Of a DNA stretch of 64,000 bases, positions 24,528 through 36,535 are shown in pieces. The notes below the pieces were generated by a model. The model was not told the DNA's origin. It saw only the letters and a program-made list of their open reading frames with translations, and did not search any database. Numbering within the stretch: the stretch's first letter is position 1; each line of letters starts with the position of its first letter. Origin of the DNA: Parasponia andersonii (Eukaryota; Streptophyta; Magnoliopsida; Rosales; Cannabaceae). The stretch is taken from NCBI GenBank assembly GCA_002914805.1, contig JXTB01000239.1:71531-135530 (forward strand). Direction: 5' to 3'. The translations under genes and the position numbers were made by a program.

Positions 24528-27306
24528 TGTAACACCCCCTAGTTTAACCATATTGTCATATATAGTCAAACTATGAAGTATTATTCTTTCTTAAACATTA
24601 TCTTTTATTTTGATAAAAAGGTGGGTAAATTTTGAACTTTCTAAAACCTTTAAACAAAAGCAACTGCATGGCATTTCTTGTTAAAAGTGTCTTTACAAAA
24701 TGTACAATCAAAAGAGGATTTCAGCAGTCTATTTTGCCATCAACAATAGTATTTACATTACACCAAAATATCTCAAAATAAAAATATCGCCTACAGGTCA
24801 AGCTCGTCTACATCTGTATGATCATAATGACAAAAGGTAAGCTAGGCAACCAGCTAGTCAATACCAAAATGTGCCTCCTCGTCTGCATCACAAAACTAAA
24901 ATGAGCTAAAGCTTAGTAAGTAAAAACTATGCATGCTTATGAATGCTTTAAAATCTCATAAAGTTCCCATTGTACCCTTTTTCTTTCTTAAACATTTGAG
25001 TCCATGCATTTTCCTTAAAAATTATACTTAGTTGGGCCCCTTAGCAAATTGCTTATCCCGTAAGTCGATAGGCTGTGATAACATTGGGCAGAAACTCTGG
25101 CCAAGAGTAAAAATAAGGTGCAACCATCGTGCGAGGTTTTTTTTTGAAAACTTCTTCCCTCATCAAAAGGGCATCCCACACCGCGCTAATATTGTCCCGT
25201 ATCAACGAGACACATTATAGGATCCACAAATCCTGCTTCAATGGGAGAGTCTGTATCAACAGACTTACATATCCAGCTCCAACAGACTAACAATTGCCAT
25301 TAAAACTTATCTTATAAAATTGGTACAATGGTACTCACTTTCAAATACTCTTATAATAAAAGTCTCCATTTGCATGCAAAACATGCCATGTATATACCAT
25401 TTCATAACTTTCAGGAATAAGTAAGTTTCACATAAATACATCTTCCATATAGTTCTTGTGATGCAGTTGTAAGTCTTTACTTATCTCGTGTCCTGAATAG
25501 GAATTGATAGTGGAAAGAGTCAATATCCTCTAGAGATTGGTGTGCTAATCACCTGTCATAAATTACTATTATTCAAGATGCACATTTTACAAAAAAGAAT
25601 GCATTAAGATACTTGAACAAGATCGAAACAACAACTTTCACCAAATTAGGAAACTTTATCTTAAAATGATTCGGAAGCATATAAATCACTTAAGGTACTT
25701 GGTAGTCAATAACTAGCAATGAAAATCTGTTCAAAGTTATTTAAAATATGAATGCTAGTTCATTAGCACAAAATGATCCAAAATGGCACATAATTTTGTA
25801 AAAATAAGTCCATTTGTTCCTAAATGGTGCCATTTCATTTTAAAAATATTTGGACAGCACCTCTCATATTTTAGGGACATTTCCACATGATTCAAATCAT
25901 GGTTTTAAACCTACCATAACAATTAACAATCCAATTCCCACATATACACAACAAAGAGAATCATTTGGAACAACCTAAGTGCATTTGAATTCCTTTCAAT
26001 CTTTTACAAAGTTTAAACGACTTTTACACTTGTGTGCCATCATTACTAGCCATCAAATAAGTGTAATAACTAATAGAATCAATAAAATATATACTATAAG
26101 TTTAAGAAATCAGATTACAAATATGGAAAACTTAATCTACCACACATCAAAACACTTAAATCCATAAATAGCAATCTTTGGGGCCTTAGGTTTAACTTTA
26201 ATCCTCCACCTAAATTTTATATTTCCAGTGATATATAAGGTTCTTAGGATCATTATTCACTAAATAATTACTTTGGTTTAAGGGCTAACACAAAAGAAAT
26301 TAACTATAAGTTCAAAATCATATATAATGCTCACTTTGACTAGTTTGAGCTTTTGTTGGAGTTCTTGCCTTCTACCTCCATAAGTTCAAAATAATATATA
26401 ATGCTCACTTTGACTAGTTTGAGCTTTTGTTGGAGTTCTTGCCTTCTACCTCCACCAAACTGATTCTCTAGGCTTAGAATTAGATTTTTGGACTTAAGAA
26501 GACCTGAAGAAACCATTATTTAAGTGGGAACAAGTAGAGAATTGAAATTAAAGGACAAGACTTAGAAAGAAGAACTTAATAGAATTACCTTGACTAGTTT
26601 TGGTGTATCTTGCTTTCTAGGGCTCCAATTTGAGTTCTACCAATTGGAAACTCTTGGAAATATTTGAGAGAAGTTAAGAGAAGTCAGAAAAAGCATTGGA
26701 GAGTTTTAGGTCGTGGCTGGAGAGAAAGGAAAAGTAAATGACCAGATTTGACCCAAAATCAATACTTAATGGCTAAGAAAAGGTATAACTTAAATTCTAA
26801 GGGGTATTTTGGATATTTTACATATTACTTTCCATGTGTCCAGCTCTAAAACATTCTTACTATACTCACCACATTGCTAGTCACTCCTATAAACCCAAGT
26901 GTAGCCAAAGTTGGTGAATCCTACCTTAGAAAGTGAAAACTAGTCATACTTTGACTTATGATCCTATATGGCCAATCTTATGGAACCTAGCCCCATAACC
27001 AGTCATTAAGCATACAAATAAGTCAATTACACTCCAATTAACCATGCAAATATAGTATTACTTCCATAATTATATTCTTTATTCTTTTAGCACACCGAGC
27101 TCTCTCTCTCTAAGGGTATTGAACCTTTACACTGCATTGGGACACTTCGACAATCATTAGTGTAATAACATGTATGTAAATGCACAAAATATAATGAATG
27201 AGTATGTTACTACAAAACTAGTATTAACGACTTCTAGATGCCTAATATGCAATTAGAACATATTTATTATTGGCTCAATATGCATGTGAGAATCTTGGGC
27301 ACCACA
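24528..27306 (-). repeat. 5' LTR of the Tekay-like element
   Basis: 2,779 bp. It is longer than its partner mainly because of a 74-bp tandem duplication at 26307-26454. Scattered substitutions and small indels separate the two LTRs, so insertion was not very recent. Confidence 0.9.
26307..26454. repeat. 74-bp tandem duplication private to one LTR
   Basis: Units 26307-26380 and 26381-26454 both start TAAGTTCAAAAT and end TCTACCTCCA. The other LTR has one unit near 18890-18963, so the duplication arose after insertion. Confidence 0.88.
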
Positions 27307-27852
27307 AACGCGCCGGAGCAATACTGAACAACAGAATTCTTTTTCCAGCTAGTATCTTTTACGCACAGCTGGTGCTGATAGGTAATATTAAATACCAGCT
27401 AAGGGAAATGAAGCAAAAGTTGTCCTTACTCCATATTTGGCTGACATGTGTATTAGGATACCTTACCTACTCTAATATAAAATAAAAGTGTACTATAGGA
27501 AGAAGGTGGTGGCGGCTGAGCAGGGAGCAAAATACGGAAAAGGAAAGAAAGAGAGGAGGATAGTATAGAGAAGAAAGGGTGAATGAGAGGGAGTACTAGT
27601 AGCAGGGAGCTCCAATTACCATTATCCAGCTAGACTTTTCCTTACCTTTTTAATCTTCTTTGTATTTAATTTCTTTTCTTTTCTTATATTTTCTGTAATC
27701 TATGGAATATTTTGGGCTGATGATTTTTGAGCCCCAGAACATGAGCTAAGTTTTCTTAACTGGGATTATGATGAATCTAAAATTGTAATGACTGGTTAAG
27801 TGTTGTTTTGATATTTATGGAAATTTTCTCTAATTCATTCAAGTGAGCTTTG

Positions 27853-28508
27853 TGTCACAATCCTAGCCTTAAACTAGATAATCGTGCGGCACTTAGTACA
27901 GTCCGTCGCACTAAGTCAACCTACCAACACTCAAGAAAGGGACTTAAAGTAAGCTTTTGAGACAAAATGGTAAAGATGAGAGAGTTTATATGAATAAAAG
28001 CCTTGTATTACTCTTAGAATGCTTAAAACTCTCACAAATAGGACTTATGTTCAAATGAATCCAAGGGATATTTTATATAGGCAAAGCCTAAACCAACCAA
28101 GGGTTAGAATCATACCAAGTGGCATGATCTTACAAAGAGTCTAGATTATTCTCAATTAAAGTTATAATAACTACAAAGATATTTACATAGAGAATTCTGG
28201 AACAAAATATGGTCTAGATCCTTCTAAGAGGTTCACCCACTATCTTGGCTCTTCTAAGTCATTTTAGGAGCTTCTAAGACCGTCCAACCCATCTAGCACC
28301 ATCCGGCCTTGTCTAGAGCCTTCTAGGACTTAGTAGCATCAACTAGACTCTTATAGCATGGCCAAGACCTCTCTTGATCACTCTAGAAGTGTCCACCATG
28401 TTCTAGGGTCTTCTTTAATCTATTTGGGTGAGCAGTATATATAGAGGACCTTAGAGCCATGAGCAACAACATTTAGATTTTTGGGAGCCAAATGAGCGGG
28501 GCGTAATA
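27853..28508 (-). repeat. 3' LTR of the second chromovirus
   Basis: Starts TGTCACAATCC and ends GGGGCGTAATA on the plus strand. It holds a run of related phrases (TCTTCTAAG, CTTCTAAGACC, CTTCTAGGAC) shared with the other LTR. Confidence 0.88.
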
Positions 28509-28633
28509 CCCTCCCCCACTCAAGTTCTCAACATCCCTGTCGCGCCATCGACTTTGAACTGCTCGATATGGTTTTTGAATTGCCACAAGGTATCTTCATG
28601 CTCCCAGCTAGCCTCGGCCTCGAGAAAATTCTT

Positions 28634-31600
28634 TCATTTCACTAAGTATTCCCGATAATTAGGAACACTATATCGGCGGATCAAGCGATAAGTCAAAATG
28701 CTCTCTACTTCTTCATCAAAAGAGGTTACCACCACAGCAGGAGCCCTTTTGGATTCGCCCCTTGAAGGATCTCCCTCATCTCCATGGTAGGGTTTTAGAA
28801 TGCTAACATGGAAGACAGGAAAAATCTTTAACTTGGCAGGGAGTTGAAGCTTATAGGAGACCTTACCTATACACTTGAGTACCAGAAATGGACCCTCATA
28901 TTTACGCATCAACCCTTTATACACCTTCCTTAAGGTTTTGAATTGTTGGGGCAACAACTTGACAAGGACTAAATCCTCCTCTTGATACTCAACGTACCTC
29001 CTCCTTTTGTCGGCCTACTTCTTCATTCTTTTAGAAGATTTGTTCAAGTAAGCCCTAGCTAACTCCGCTTGTTCATACCATGCGTTAGCAAACTTGAATG
29101 CTGCAGGACTCTTCCCACCGTAACTTGTCGCTAAGGCATGTGGAGTCATAGGTTGTTGACCCATGACTATCTCGAATGGACTATTGCCTGTAGACTCGCT
29201 CCTCTAGAGGTTAAAGGAGAATTGTGCTACATCAAGTAGTTTTGCCCAATCTTTTTGATTGGTACTCACAAAATGCCTCAAGTATAACTCCAGCAAGGCA
29301 TTCACCCTTTCCGTTTGGCCATCACTTTGGGGGTGAAAACTAGTAGAAAAGTTCAAGTCGGAACCCATCAACTTGAACAATTCTATCCAAAATCTTCCAG
29401 TGAATCGATAATCACGATCACTTACGATGTTTGATGGGACTCTCCAAAGCTTCACGACATACTTCATAAAGAGCCGCGCGGTCTCATCGGTGGGACAATC
29501 AGGTGAAGCAGGTATAAAGGTGGCATACTTACTGAAGCGATCAACCACCACTATAATACTGCCAAAGCCCTCTGACTTAGGCAGGCTAGTGATAAAATCC
29601 ATAGAAACACTCTCCCATGGCATCTCAGGAATAGGGAGAGGTTCCAACAATCCGCCCGGTGATTATTATTCCACCTTATCTTGTTAGCGCATAAGACAAG
29701 TTTGTACATAGGCCTCGACATCATCCCTCAGTTGAGGCCAATAGTAGATAGATTTGATAAGAGCAAGAGTGCGTTTCTGACCTGGGTGACCAGCCCATAA
29801 AGAATCGTGGCACTCTCTGATAAGTTCTTTTCTTAAGTTACCCCACTTAGGCACATAGAGTCAATTGCCTTTGGCATAGAAAAGTCCATTGCTCAGCCAA
29901 AAATGTTTCGTCTTTCCTTCCGTTACTAGGGGCAGCATACTCTTTGCAAGAACATCGTGTTCCAGTCCTTCTTTGATTTTCTCTATCAAGGTGCTATCAG
30001 GCTTGCTTAAGGCAGCCAGCTCTACCTTTCTGCTTAGAGCATCTACTACCACATTGGCCTTCCCAGGCTTGTATTCCAGCTTGTAATCAAATTCTGCCAA
30101 GAAGTATTGCCACCGAGCTTGCTTGGGACTCAACTTTTTTTGAGTTTAAAAGTAGCTTGTGGCTATATTGTCAGTCATGATCGTGAAGTGAGTACCTAAC
30201 AAGTAGTGTCGCCATACCCTTAGACAATGGATAATTGCAGTCATCTCTTTTTCTTGCACTGTGTAGCATCTCTCAGTGTTATTGAGCTTGCAGCTTTCAT
30301 AAGCAATTGGACACCCTTCTTGTATTAGTTCTCCACCAATAGCAAAGTTAGAGGTATCCGTATGTAGTCCATATGCCTTTGAGTAATCAGGTAAGTTGAG
30401 AACCGGCTCTTCACTTACCGCCCTCTTCAAGTCTTCGAATGAAACTTGACACTCAATTGTCCATTCCCAAGACTTGTTCTTCTTGAGCAGGTTAGTAAGT
30501 GGCGCTGCTCTTGCTGAGTAGGACTTGATGAACCGCCTATAATAATTCACAAGTCTGAGGAAGGATCTTAACTCTAACACCTTCATAGGGGGTTTCCACT
30601 GGCTTGCACCTTGGCTTCATCTATCATAAGTTTCCTATCCTTTATCTTATGCCCTAGGAACATCACTTCCTCTTGGGCGAAGGAGCACTTCTCCTTCTTG
30701 ATGAATAGTTAGTTTTCCCTCAAGACCTCAAACACCTTCCTCAAATGTTCTAGGTGCTCTTCTATGGTCTTGCTATAGATAACTATATCATCAAGATAGA
30801 CTACCAGGAACTGATCGAGGTAGGGATGGAATAACTTATTCATGAGGGTGCAAAAAGTAGCAGATGCATTGGTAAGACCAAATGACTTGACTAAGAACTC
30901 ATAAGCACCATACCTTGTCATGCACGTGCTCATCCCCCTATGCTATGCGTACTTGGTAGTACCTTGAGCGTAGATCAAGCTTTGAGAAATATCTAGCATT
31001 CCCAAGTTGATCAAACAAGTCGGCAATAAGTGGGATAGAGTACTTATTCTTCACCGTTACCTTGTTAAGAGCCCGGTAATCAATGCACATCCTTAGTGAG
31101 CCATCTTTCTTTCTCTAGAACAACACTGGGGAACCGAAAGGAGCTTTGGAGGGCCTGATAAAACCCATATTAAGCAACTCCTTTAGTTGTTTCTAGAGTT
31201 CCACTAACTCCGAAAGGGCCATTCGATAGGGACTCATCGCAGGTGGCCTCGTGCTTGGCTCAGGCTCGATTTCATGATCCACCTCCCTCCTAGGTGGAAA
31301 TTTCTTGGGCAGCGCATCAGGCATCACATCTTGGAATTCATCCAAGACAATTTGCACCTCTATGGGCAGGTTACCTTGAGGTTCCAACTCTTCATCATCG
31401 TGCTCCTTTAGGATAGCCAAGTAACTCTCCTCATATCTTCTCAAGCCCTTCTTGAATTGAAGTGTAGAGAGTACTTTGTTTCCTGCCTTTGTGGACCACT
31501 CCGTTGATACCACACAAGCCTTTTCACCATCCATGATGCATATAGAGTTGGCAAAAGGAACAGGGAATGCCCGCACTGCATCAAGGAATTCCAAACCAAG

Positions 31601-33137
31601 CACTACCGCGAAATCATCCATTGGCACCACTGATAAGTCAAGTTGGCCAACACATGCACCTAGACTAGCCTTAACACCATGAGCAACCCGTGGATGGGGC
31701 GTGCTACTGAGTTCACTGTCTTGAGGGAGCCTCCTCCATTGGACACCATTAAGCCCAACTGCCTAGCTTCCTCAACAGAGACGAAGTAGTGGGATGAACC
31801 CGTGTCAACCAAGGCTTTAGTGGTTTTGCTATTGATTGTTACATCTACGAAAAGTAGGCCCTTAGCTTGGGACTGAGGGGCTAATTGCAAGGCATTAAGG
31901 AGTTACAAGGAACCAACACATGCACCACCATCTTCTCTATCACCTCCTTCTTGGCTTGGCTCGAAGGCAATTAAGACATTGAGAGCTTTCTTCTTGGGAC
32001 ACTCGCGTGCCCAATGTGGCCCATCGCAAAGAAAGTACTTGACTCGTGGCTTGGAGAAGTCATGGTCTTCCTTCTCTTTGTCCTTGTCTTTGTGCCTGCA
32101 GGAGGAATTATCTTTGTTCCATTTTCTGCCTTTTGTTTGCTCTCTCTTACTCTTTGCTCCACTATCCTTCTTGTCTTTGGCCTTAGAAGGGTCCTTGTTG
32201 GTAGAGTAATCAACAAGGCTCTCAGCTACTGTAATAGCATCGGCCAAGTCCTGGACACCACGATGCTTGAGCTCTAACTTAGTCCAGTTCTGAAGATCAT
32301 CCATGAATAAAAATAGGGAATCTTTATCTGAAGTGTCAGGGACTTCGAGTAAGAGTGTGGTAAACTCTTTCACGTAGTCTCTAACACTGCCAGATTGTTT
32401 GAGGTGGCGAAGACGGCCTCTCGCCTCCTCTTCAGTATTCTCGAGGAAGAATTGCCTTTTTAGCTCTCTTTTGAAGTCATTAAAAGTGGCTATAGTGCAC
32501 AGCCCTCGTTGCATCTCCCCGTGTCTCCGCCTTCACCATAGCATGGTAGTATCGTTAGATACAAAGCAGCATTACGAATTTTACTGACATTATCTGTCAC
32601 ACCAGTGGCCTCAAAGTATTGTTCGAGTTCCCATAGAAAGTTCTCAACTTCATTAGCATAGCGAGTAACATTGAAGGTCTTTGGTTTAGGTACCTCAACC
32701 TTCCTTGCCTCAATGGTTGTTGTGGTGGTCACTCCCGTGGCCACCGCTCACTTGCACAAAGCAAGATCACGACCCATCTCATCTACTCTAAGTAAAACAT
32801 TATTGAGTTCTCTTTGGAAGAGATCTCGTACCTTGGCAATCTCCGAATGAAGGGACTCAATCTCGCACCTTAAGTCAGCCTCTAGCCCACCAAGCGCATC
32901 TTTGATGCCGCTGTGGATCTCCGTATCCTCGGTCTCCAAACTATTGCAACGGCCATCTAGATTGTCTACACGCTCGCCCAACGTGCCCAAGTTGGACTCT
33001 AGTTGGGACACTTTAGCCTCCAAGCTAGTCACCACGTCCCTTGACTTGCCGCGGGTAACACCCTTCTTCCCTTCATCATGCCCATGTTCAGAAGCACCAA
33101 CTTTAACGAGGTTCGGAGTTGCAGCCATGGTCTTCAT
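28634..33137 (-). pseudogene. gag-pol polyprotein of the second chromovirus, inactivated
   Basis: Minus-strand pieces: gag with a predicted coiled coil and a zinc knuckle reading YFLCDGPHWAREC, where the first Cys is Tyr (33137-31903); protease with VDTGSS (31890-31660); reverse transcriptase with intact YLDD (30933-30709) but a TAG and a small deletion just after KLDLRS near 30950; RNase H (30586-29861); integrase core (29650-29204); and chromodomain (28957-28600, with a TAA after REYLVK). Breaks are found in nearly every domain, so it is non-functional. Confidence 0.85.
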
Positions 33138-33190
33138 TTAGACAATAGAACCACCAAGATATAACGAGCAACCAAAGCTCTGATACCACT

Positions 33191-33452
33191 TGTCATAGGG
33201 TTCATGCTGCAGCAAACGTGATAACTCCTCCATGCGGTGCCCGCGTGCTCCGGGCCAGCCTTATCACCCGTAATACGCATATAAGCAACATCGACTGGTT
33301 TCGCCCTATCTTGGGCTCATCAGGGGAATGGCTCCAGCTCCCAACCAGTTTGTGTGGGCAAGAGCTTCCACACATACCTTCAAAGTCGTTTGGACCAGTC
33401 GAACATGCCAACGTCCAGTTTGTTCTGCCTATCAGTTTACAGGGGGGTTACA
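33191..33452 (-). repeat. Internal LTR-like cassette in the 5' leader of the second chromovirus
   Basis: On the minus strand this 262-bp block starts TGTAACCCCCC and ends CCTATGACA. It is preceded directly by a polypurine-like tract (GGGGGAGAGTT, 33453-33464) and followed directly by AGTGGTATCAGAGC (33177-33190), a second primer-binding site. Its sequence differs from the flanking 655-bp LTRs. It looks like an LTR of another family kept inside the element. Confidence 0.55.
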
Positions 33453-33712
33453 AACTCTCCCCCGTTGAAAATCATGCACATCATCGTGCATAAAACCATC
33501 ACGCCGAATTGATCTACCCTGCCTACCCTTTCACTCTATGCACACGGGATTGGTGATGTGCCCCAATGTTGGCGCTCGGCGTAAATGCAGTCTCACTACT
33601 ACCTTATAATTCGTTATGGCCTTAATAAGGGCTGATTACATCTTAGTGATCTCTCTCCCATGGAACACGACAATGTCTACCCACATCTGCTGTTTAGGCT
33701 CTGATACTATGC
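33453..33712 (-). other. Leader between the 5' LTR and the internal LTR-like cassette
   Basis: Non-coding. It begins with the primer-binding motif GTATCAGAGCC next to the 5' LTR and ends in a purine tract. No domain seen. Confidence 0.5.
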
Positions 33713-34367
33713 TGTCACGACCCAATCCTTAAACTAGACAATAGTGCGGCACTTAGCATAGGCCGTCGCACTAAGTCAGCCTACCAACACTCAAGAAAGG
33801 GACTTAGAGTAAGCTTTTGAGACAAAGTGGTAAAGATGAGAGAGTTTATGTGAATGAAAGCTTTGTATTACTCTTAGAATGCTTAAAACTCTCACAAATG
33901 AGACTTGTGTACAAATGAACCCAAGGGATCCTTTATATAGGCAAAGTCTAAACTAACCAAGGGTTAAGATCGTGCCAAGTGGCATGATCTTACAAAGGGT
34001 CTAGATTATTCTCAACTAAAGTTATAACATCTAAAAAGATATTTACATAGAAAATTCTAGAACAAAACTGGTCTAGATCCTTCTAAGAGATTCACCCATC
34101 ATCTTGGCTCTTCTAAGTCATTCTAAGAGCTTCTAGGACCGTTCAACCCATCTAGCACCATCTGGCCTTGTCTAGAGCCTTCTAGGACTTAGTAGTACCA
34201 ACTAGAGTCTTCTAGCATGACCAAGACCTCTCTTGATCACTCTTGAAGTGTCCACCACGTTCTAGGGTCTTCCTCAATCTTTTTGGGTGAGCAGTATATA
34301 TAGAGGACCTTAGAGCCATGAGTAACAACATTTGGATTTTTGAGAGCCAAATGAGTGGGGCATAACA
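33713..34367 (-). repeat. 5' LTR of the second chromovirus
   Basis: 655 bp, TGTCACGACCC to GGGGCATAACA on the plus strand, colinear with 27853-28508. Confidence 0.88.
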
Positions 34368-35008
34368 TTAGTGACTAATACCTATTATTGCTTGGCCACC
34401 AATATTTAGGATAAATAAATTAGGATTAAAGCTAGAAAGATTACTCTTAATTGGATCTAGCTTGAATGATGTATGTTTCAATCATCTCCTTGGTAGATCT
34501 TTGAATTAGTAGTGGTATAGGAATATATTATTGCCATGTATAACCCAATGAAAATTGATGTTCTAAATGGTGTTTTGAGAGCTGGGTTAGCATAGAAATA
34601 TGTAAATCTGATTTGAAGAATTTAAAATATAATAAATTCGGAAGATTATTATGTGTTGATTGAATTTTCAGTTTACTGAAGTGATTTTGCCATAAGGACT
34701 GCTGCAGCAATTGAACCCAGATTCGCAACTGAGGAGGATTCAATAATCCCACCTTAAACCCACCACTGGTTTACATTTAATTGATACTTCGCATTATTTT
34801 CTGTTTGGTATTTACATTTTTATCAGCATTCTTTAGTTTATATCATTTACTTGCAAATCTCTGTTTCTTATTTCTTAAAACTATCTAGTTTGATATTTAG
34901 CATTTACAAATAACTTGATAAGTAATCCCTGTGGAGACGATACTTAACTTACTACTGTATTACTTGTTCGACATGTGTACTTGCGTAGCAATTATAAAAT
35001 TCGCAACA

Positions 35009-35557
35009 ATGTTCAACAAGTGTATGAAAATCCTTCAATCCAAAAAGCTCGTAAAAGAAGTAGCAACAAAAAACAAGGGGAGAAAACACTTCATGGAGGC
35101 GGAGTTTGAGCCATCAAAAGAAATCACATGTGGGAATTGGTATGTTGTTGGGAACTTAGACACTGAGTTCATAAACTTGCTGAAGGACCAATGTATTAAG
35201 TTGATTTACAGGATGAAAGTTCCTACGTTCGAGGGGATTTCGGATGCGATTCAAAGAAGTGGGATCTTTAAAGTTGTATTCACCAGTCAGCAGATTGAGG
35301 ATAGGAGATTGTAAGGGCTTTAATTTTGGACAGTGAGATTATGGAAGTGAAAGAGTTACGGGATGGAAGAGTTTGATTGTATTCCAATTAGGAAAGTTAG
35401 CCATAAATGTGCAAGCAAGGGAGGTAAAGCAAAACCCAGGATTAGAGCCATGGCTTCCATTCCATGCGGATTTGGCCCATGGATCAGTATGTGTTCACCA
35501 GATGGCGTTCTCTCCCCCAAAACCTGCATCTACTATGAAAAATGGTTGGACTTCTGA
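35009..35557 (+). pseudogene. RNA polymerase III subunit RPC6 (C34) pseudogene, C-terminal part
   Basis: Starting at the duplicated ATGTT, the frame resumes at codon 59 with MFNKCMKILQSKKLVKEV and continues through winged-helix sequence (GNWYVVGNLDTEFINLLKDQ, FEGISDAIQRSGIFKVVFTS). A 5-base insertion (GATAG near 35298) causes a TAA at 35312, and a one-base insertion near 35350 restores the frame. The C-terminus carries the Cys-rich segment SIPCGFGPWISMCSPDG and ends YYEKWLDF. In the family this Cys-rich end binds an Fe-S cluster. With the N-terminal part it covers about 238 codons, near the full plant length. Confidence 0.85.
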
Positions 35558-36135
35558 AATTTGAATTGCTCAATGCTCATATATAGATCTTGGTGGCTTC
35601 GCTCTTTTATGGCTTTTTTTTACCTTGCTATGCTGCTAGGTGAATTTGCAAGAAATTTTGGCCCAACTCTGAAATGAAAGCCATGACAGAAGGTGGCAAA
35701 AGAATTCCCAAGTGGCTTTTCATGATTTATTTCCTTGGAACTTCTCATGAAAAGTTGGAAAAACATTTCTAGCTCTTACTGCTTTGGTTTGGTGGAAAAT
35801 TACAAACTGTTTATTATTTTGGAACTATATCATCTAATAACTATTGTTGTCTTGTCTTTTAGGTCAAGGTCGCATACTTCAATTTAGATTTATGTTGGTA
35901 ATCTTTGGTGAAATTCAGTATGGCGGTGATATGATTCATAAACAATCAAAGTCTTGGAGGGGAGGTCTTTAATTAATTAATTGAATTTGTACAAGAAGAG
36001 TGATTCCGGCTTAGGGAAATTTGGGTCGACGATTTGTTGGCTTTAGAAAATGTTTCAGAATTATTATTTATTGAGGAGTTTAAAATGGTGCAGTCTAAAG
36101 GCGGCTGTAAAATAAGGGATGCGAGATGATGATTA
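35558..36135. other. Downstream flank of the RPC6 pseudogene
   Basis: Moderately AT-rich. It may include an old 3' UTR. No gene, poly(A) tract or repeat border was recognised. Confidence 0.35.
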
Positions 36136-36490
36136 TCACTTAGGTTTGGGTTTATGAGAATCTCTTGCTTTTTCAACATTATTGTAAATATTCTTATCTA
36201 AACTACGCATGCGAATATTTTTAGCTCTACCATTTTTGGTGAAGTTAATTTTATCTTTTTCATCGTATTCTTTTATGTCTTTTTTAACTTCTCTATCATC
36301 AATCACTTTTGTAATTTTCAAAGAACCTTTAGTAACAATATACCAAAGATCAATCAATGGACCTAAGATAAGTATCCATATGACTTCTCTAATAAATAAA
36401 ATCACTTTCATTAAAAAAAAAAAAAAGTGGTTTGGATGGAGATAATCCCTCGTATTGAAAAGAAAAATTATTTAGGCTAGCCATCTCAAA
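36136..36490 (-). pseudogene. Truncated Copia-type gag (UBN2/DUF4219-like)
   Basis: Starting near 36484 on the minus strand the DNA encodes MASLNNFSFQYEGLSPSKP, then after a stop near 36395 an open frame (36411-36136) with LWYIVTKGSLKITKV and EYDEKDKINFTKNGRAKNI. This is the pattern of Copia gag N-termini. The frame ends after about 115 codons; protease, integrase and reverse transcriptase are absent. It lies just inside the LTR and primer-binding site at 36536. Confidence 0.65.
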
Positions 36491-36535
36491 AATGGTTAAG
36501 TTTTAAAAATTTGAACACCAAGCTCTGATACTAAT

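Larger units (their letters stand above)
17110..27306 (-). mobile_element. Complete but dead Tekay/Del-like chromovirus (Ty3/Gypsy)
   Basis: A 10,197-bp element with LTRs 17110-19827 and 24528-27306. Flanks are AATGC (17105-17109) and AACGC (27307-27311), a 5-bp TSD with one transition. On the minus strand the order is 5' LTR, primer-binding site, gag, protease, reverse transcriptase, RNase H, integrase, chromodomain, 3' LTR. That order, the C-terminal chromodomain and LTRs near 2.7 kb fit the Tekay/Del lineage. It inserted in the outer solo LTR and is therefore younger than it. Confidence 0.88.
27853..34367 (-). mobile_element. Second dead chromovirus (Ty3/Gypsy, possibly Galadriel-type)
   Basis: A 6.5 kb element with LTRs 27853-28508 (656 bp) and 33713-34367 (655 bp). 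On the minus strand they open TGTTATGCCCC (decayed to TATTACGCCCC in the 3' copy) and close GTGACA. The polypurine tract GTGGGGGAGGG abuts the 3' LTR, and GTATCAGAGCC follows the 5' LTR as primer-binding site. The target duplication is unclear: TTTGT against TTAGT, 4 of 5, if one shared T is counted. It sits in the outer solo LTR, separately from the Tekay-like element. Confidence 0.82.
16824..35008. mobile_element. Solo LTR of about 1.47 kb inside the RPC6 pseudogene, split by two nested retrotransposons
   Basis: Removing the two inner elements leaves three pieces, 16824-17109, about 27312-27852 and 34368-35008, that start TG (TGATTACTC) and end CA (TTCGCAACA). The outer flanks are perfect copies of ATGTT (16819-16823 and 35009-35013), and joining across them restores the RPC6 reading. 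No gag-pol, primer-binding site or second copy belongs to this LTR, so it is a solo LTR left by recombination. Family not determined. Confidence 0.75.

Noticed and set aside
16645..35557. A working RPC6 gene with a giant intron
   Set aside because: The interval has a target duplication, not splice sites, at both joints. There are also two in-frame stops and a 5-base and a 1-base insertion in the coding parts.
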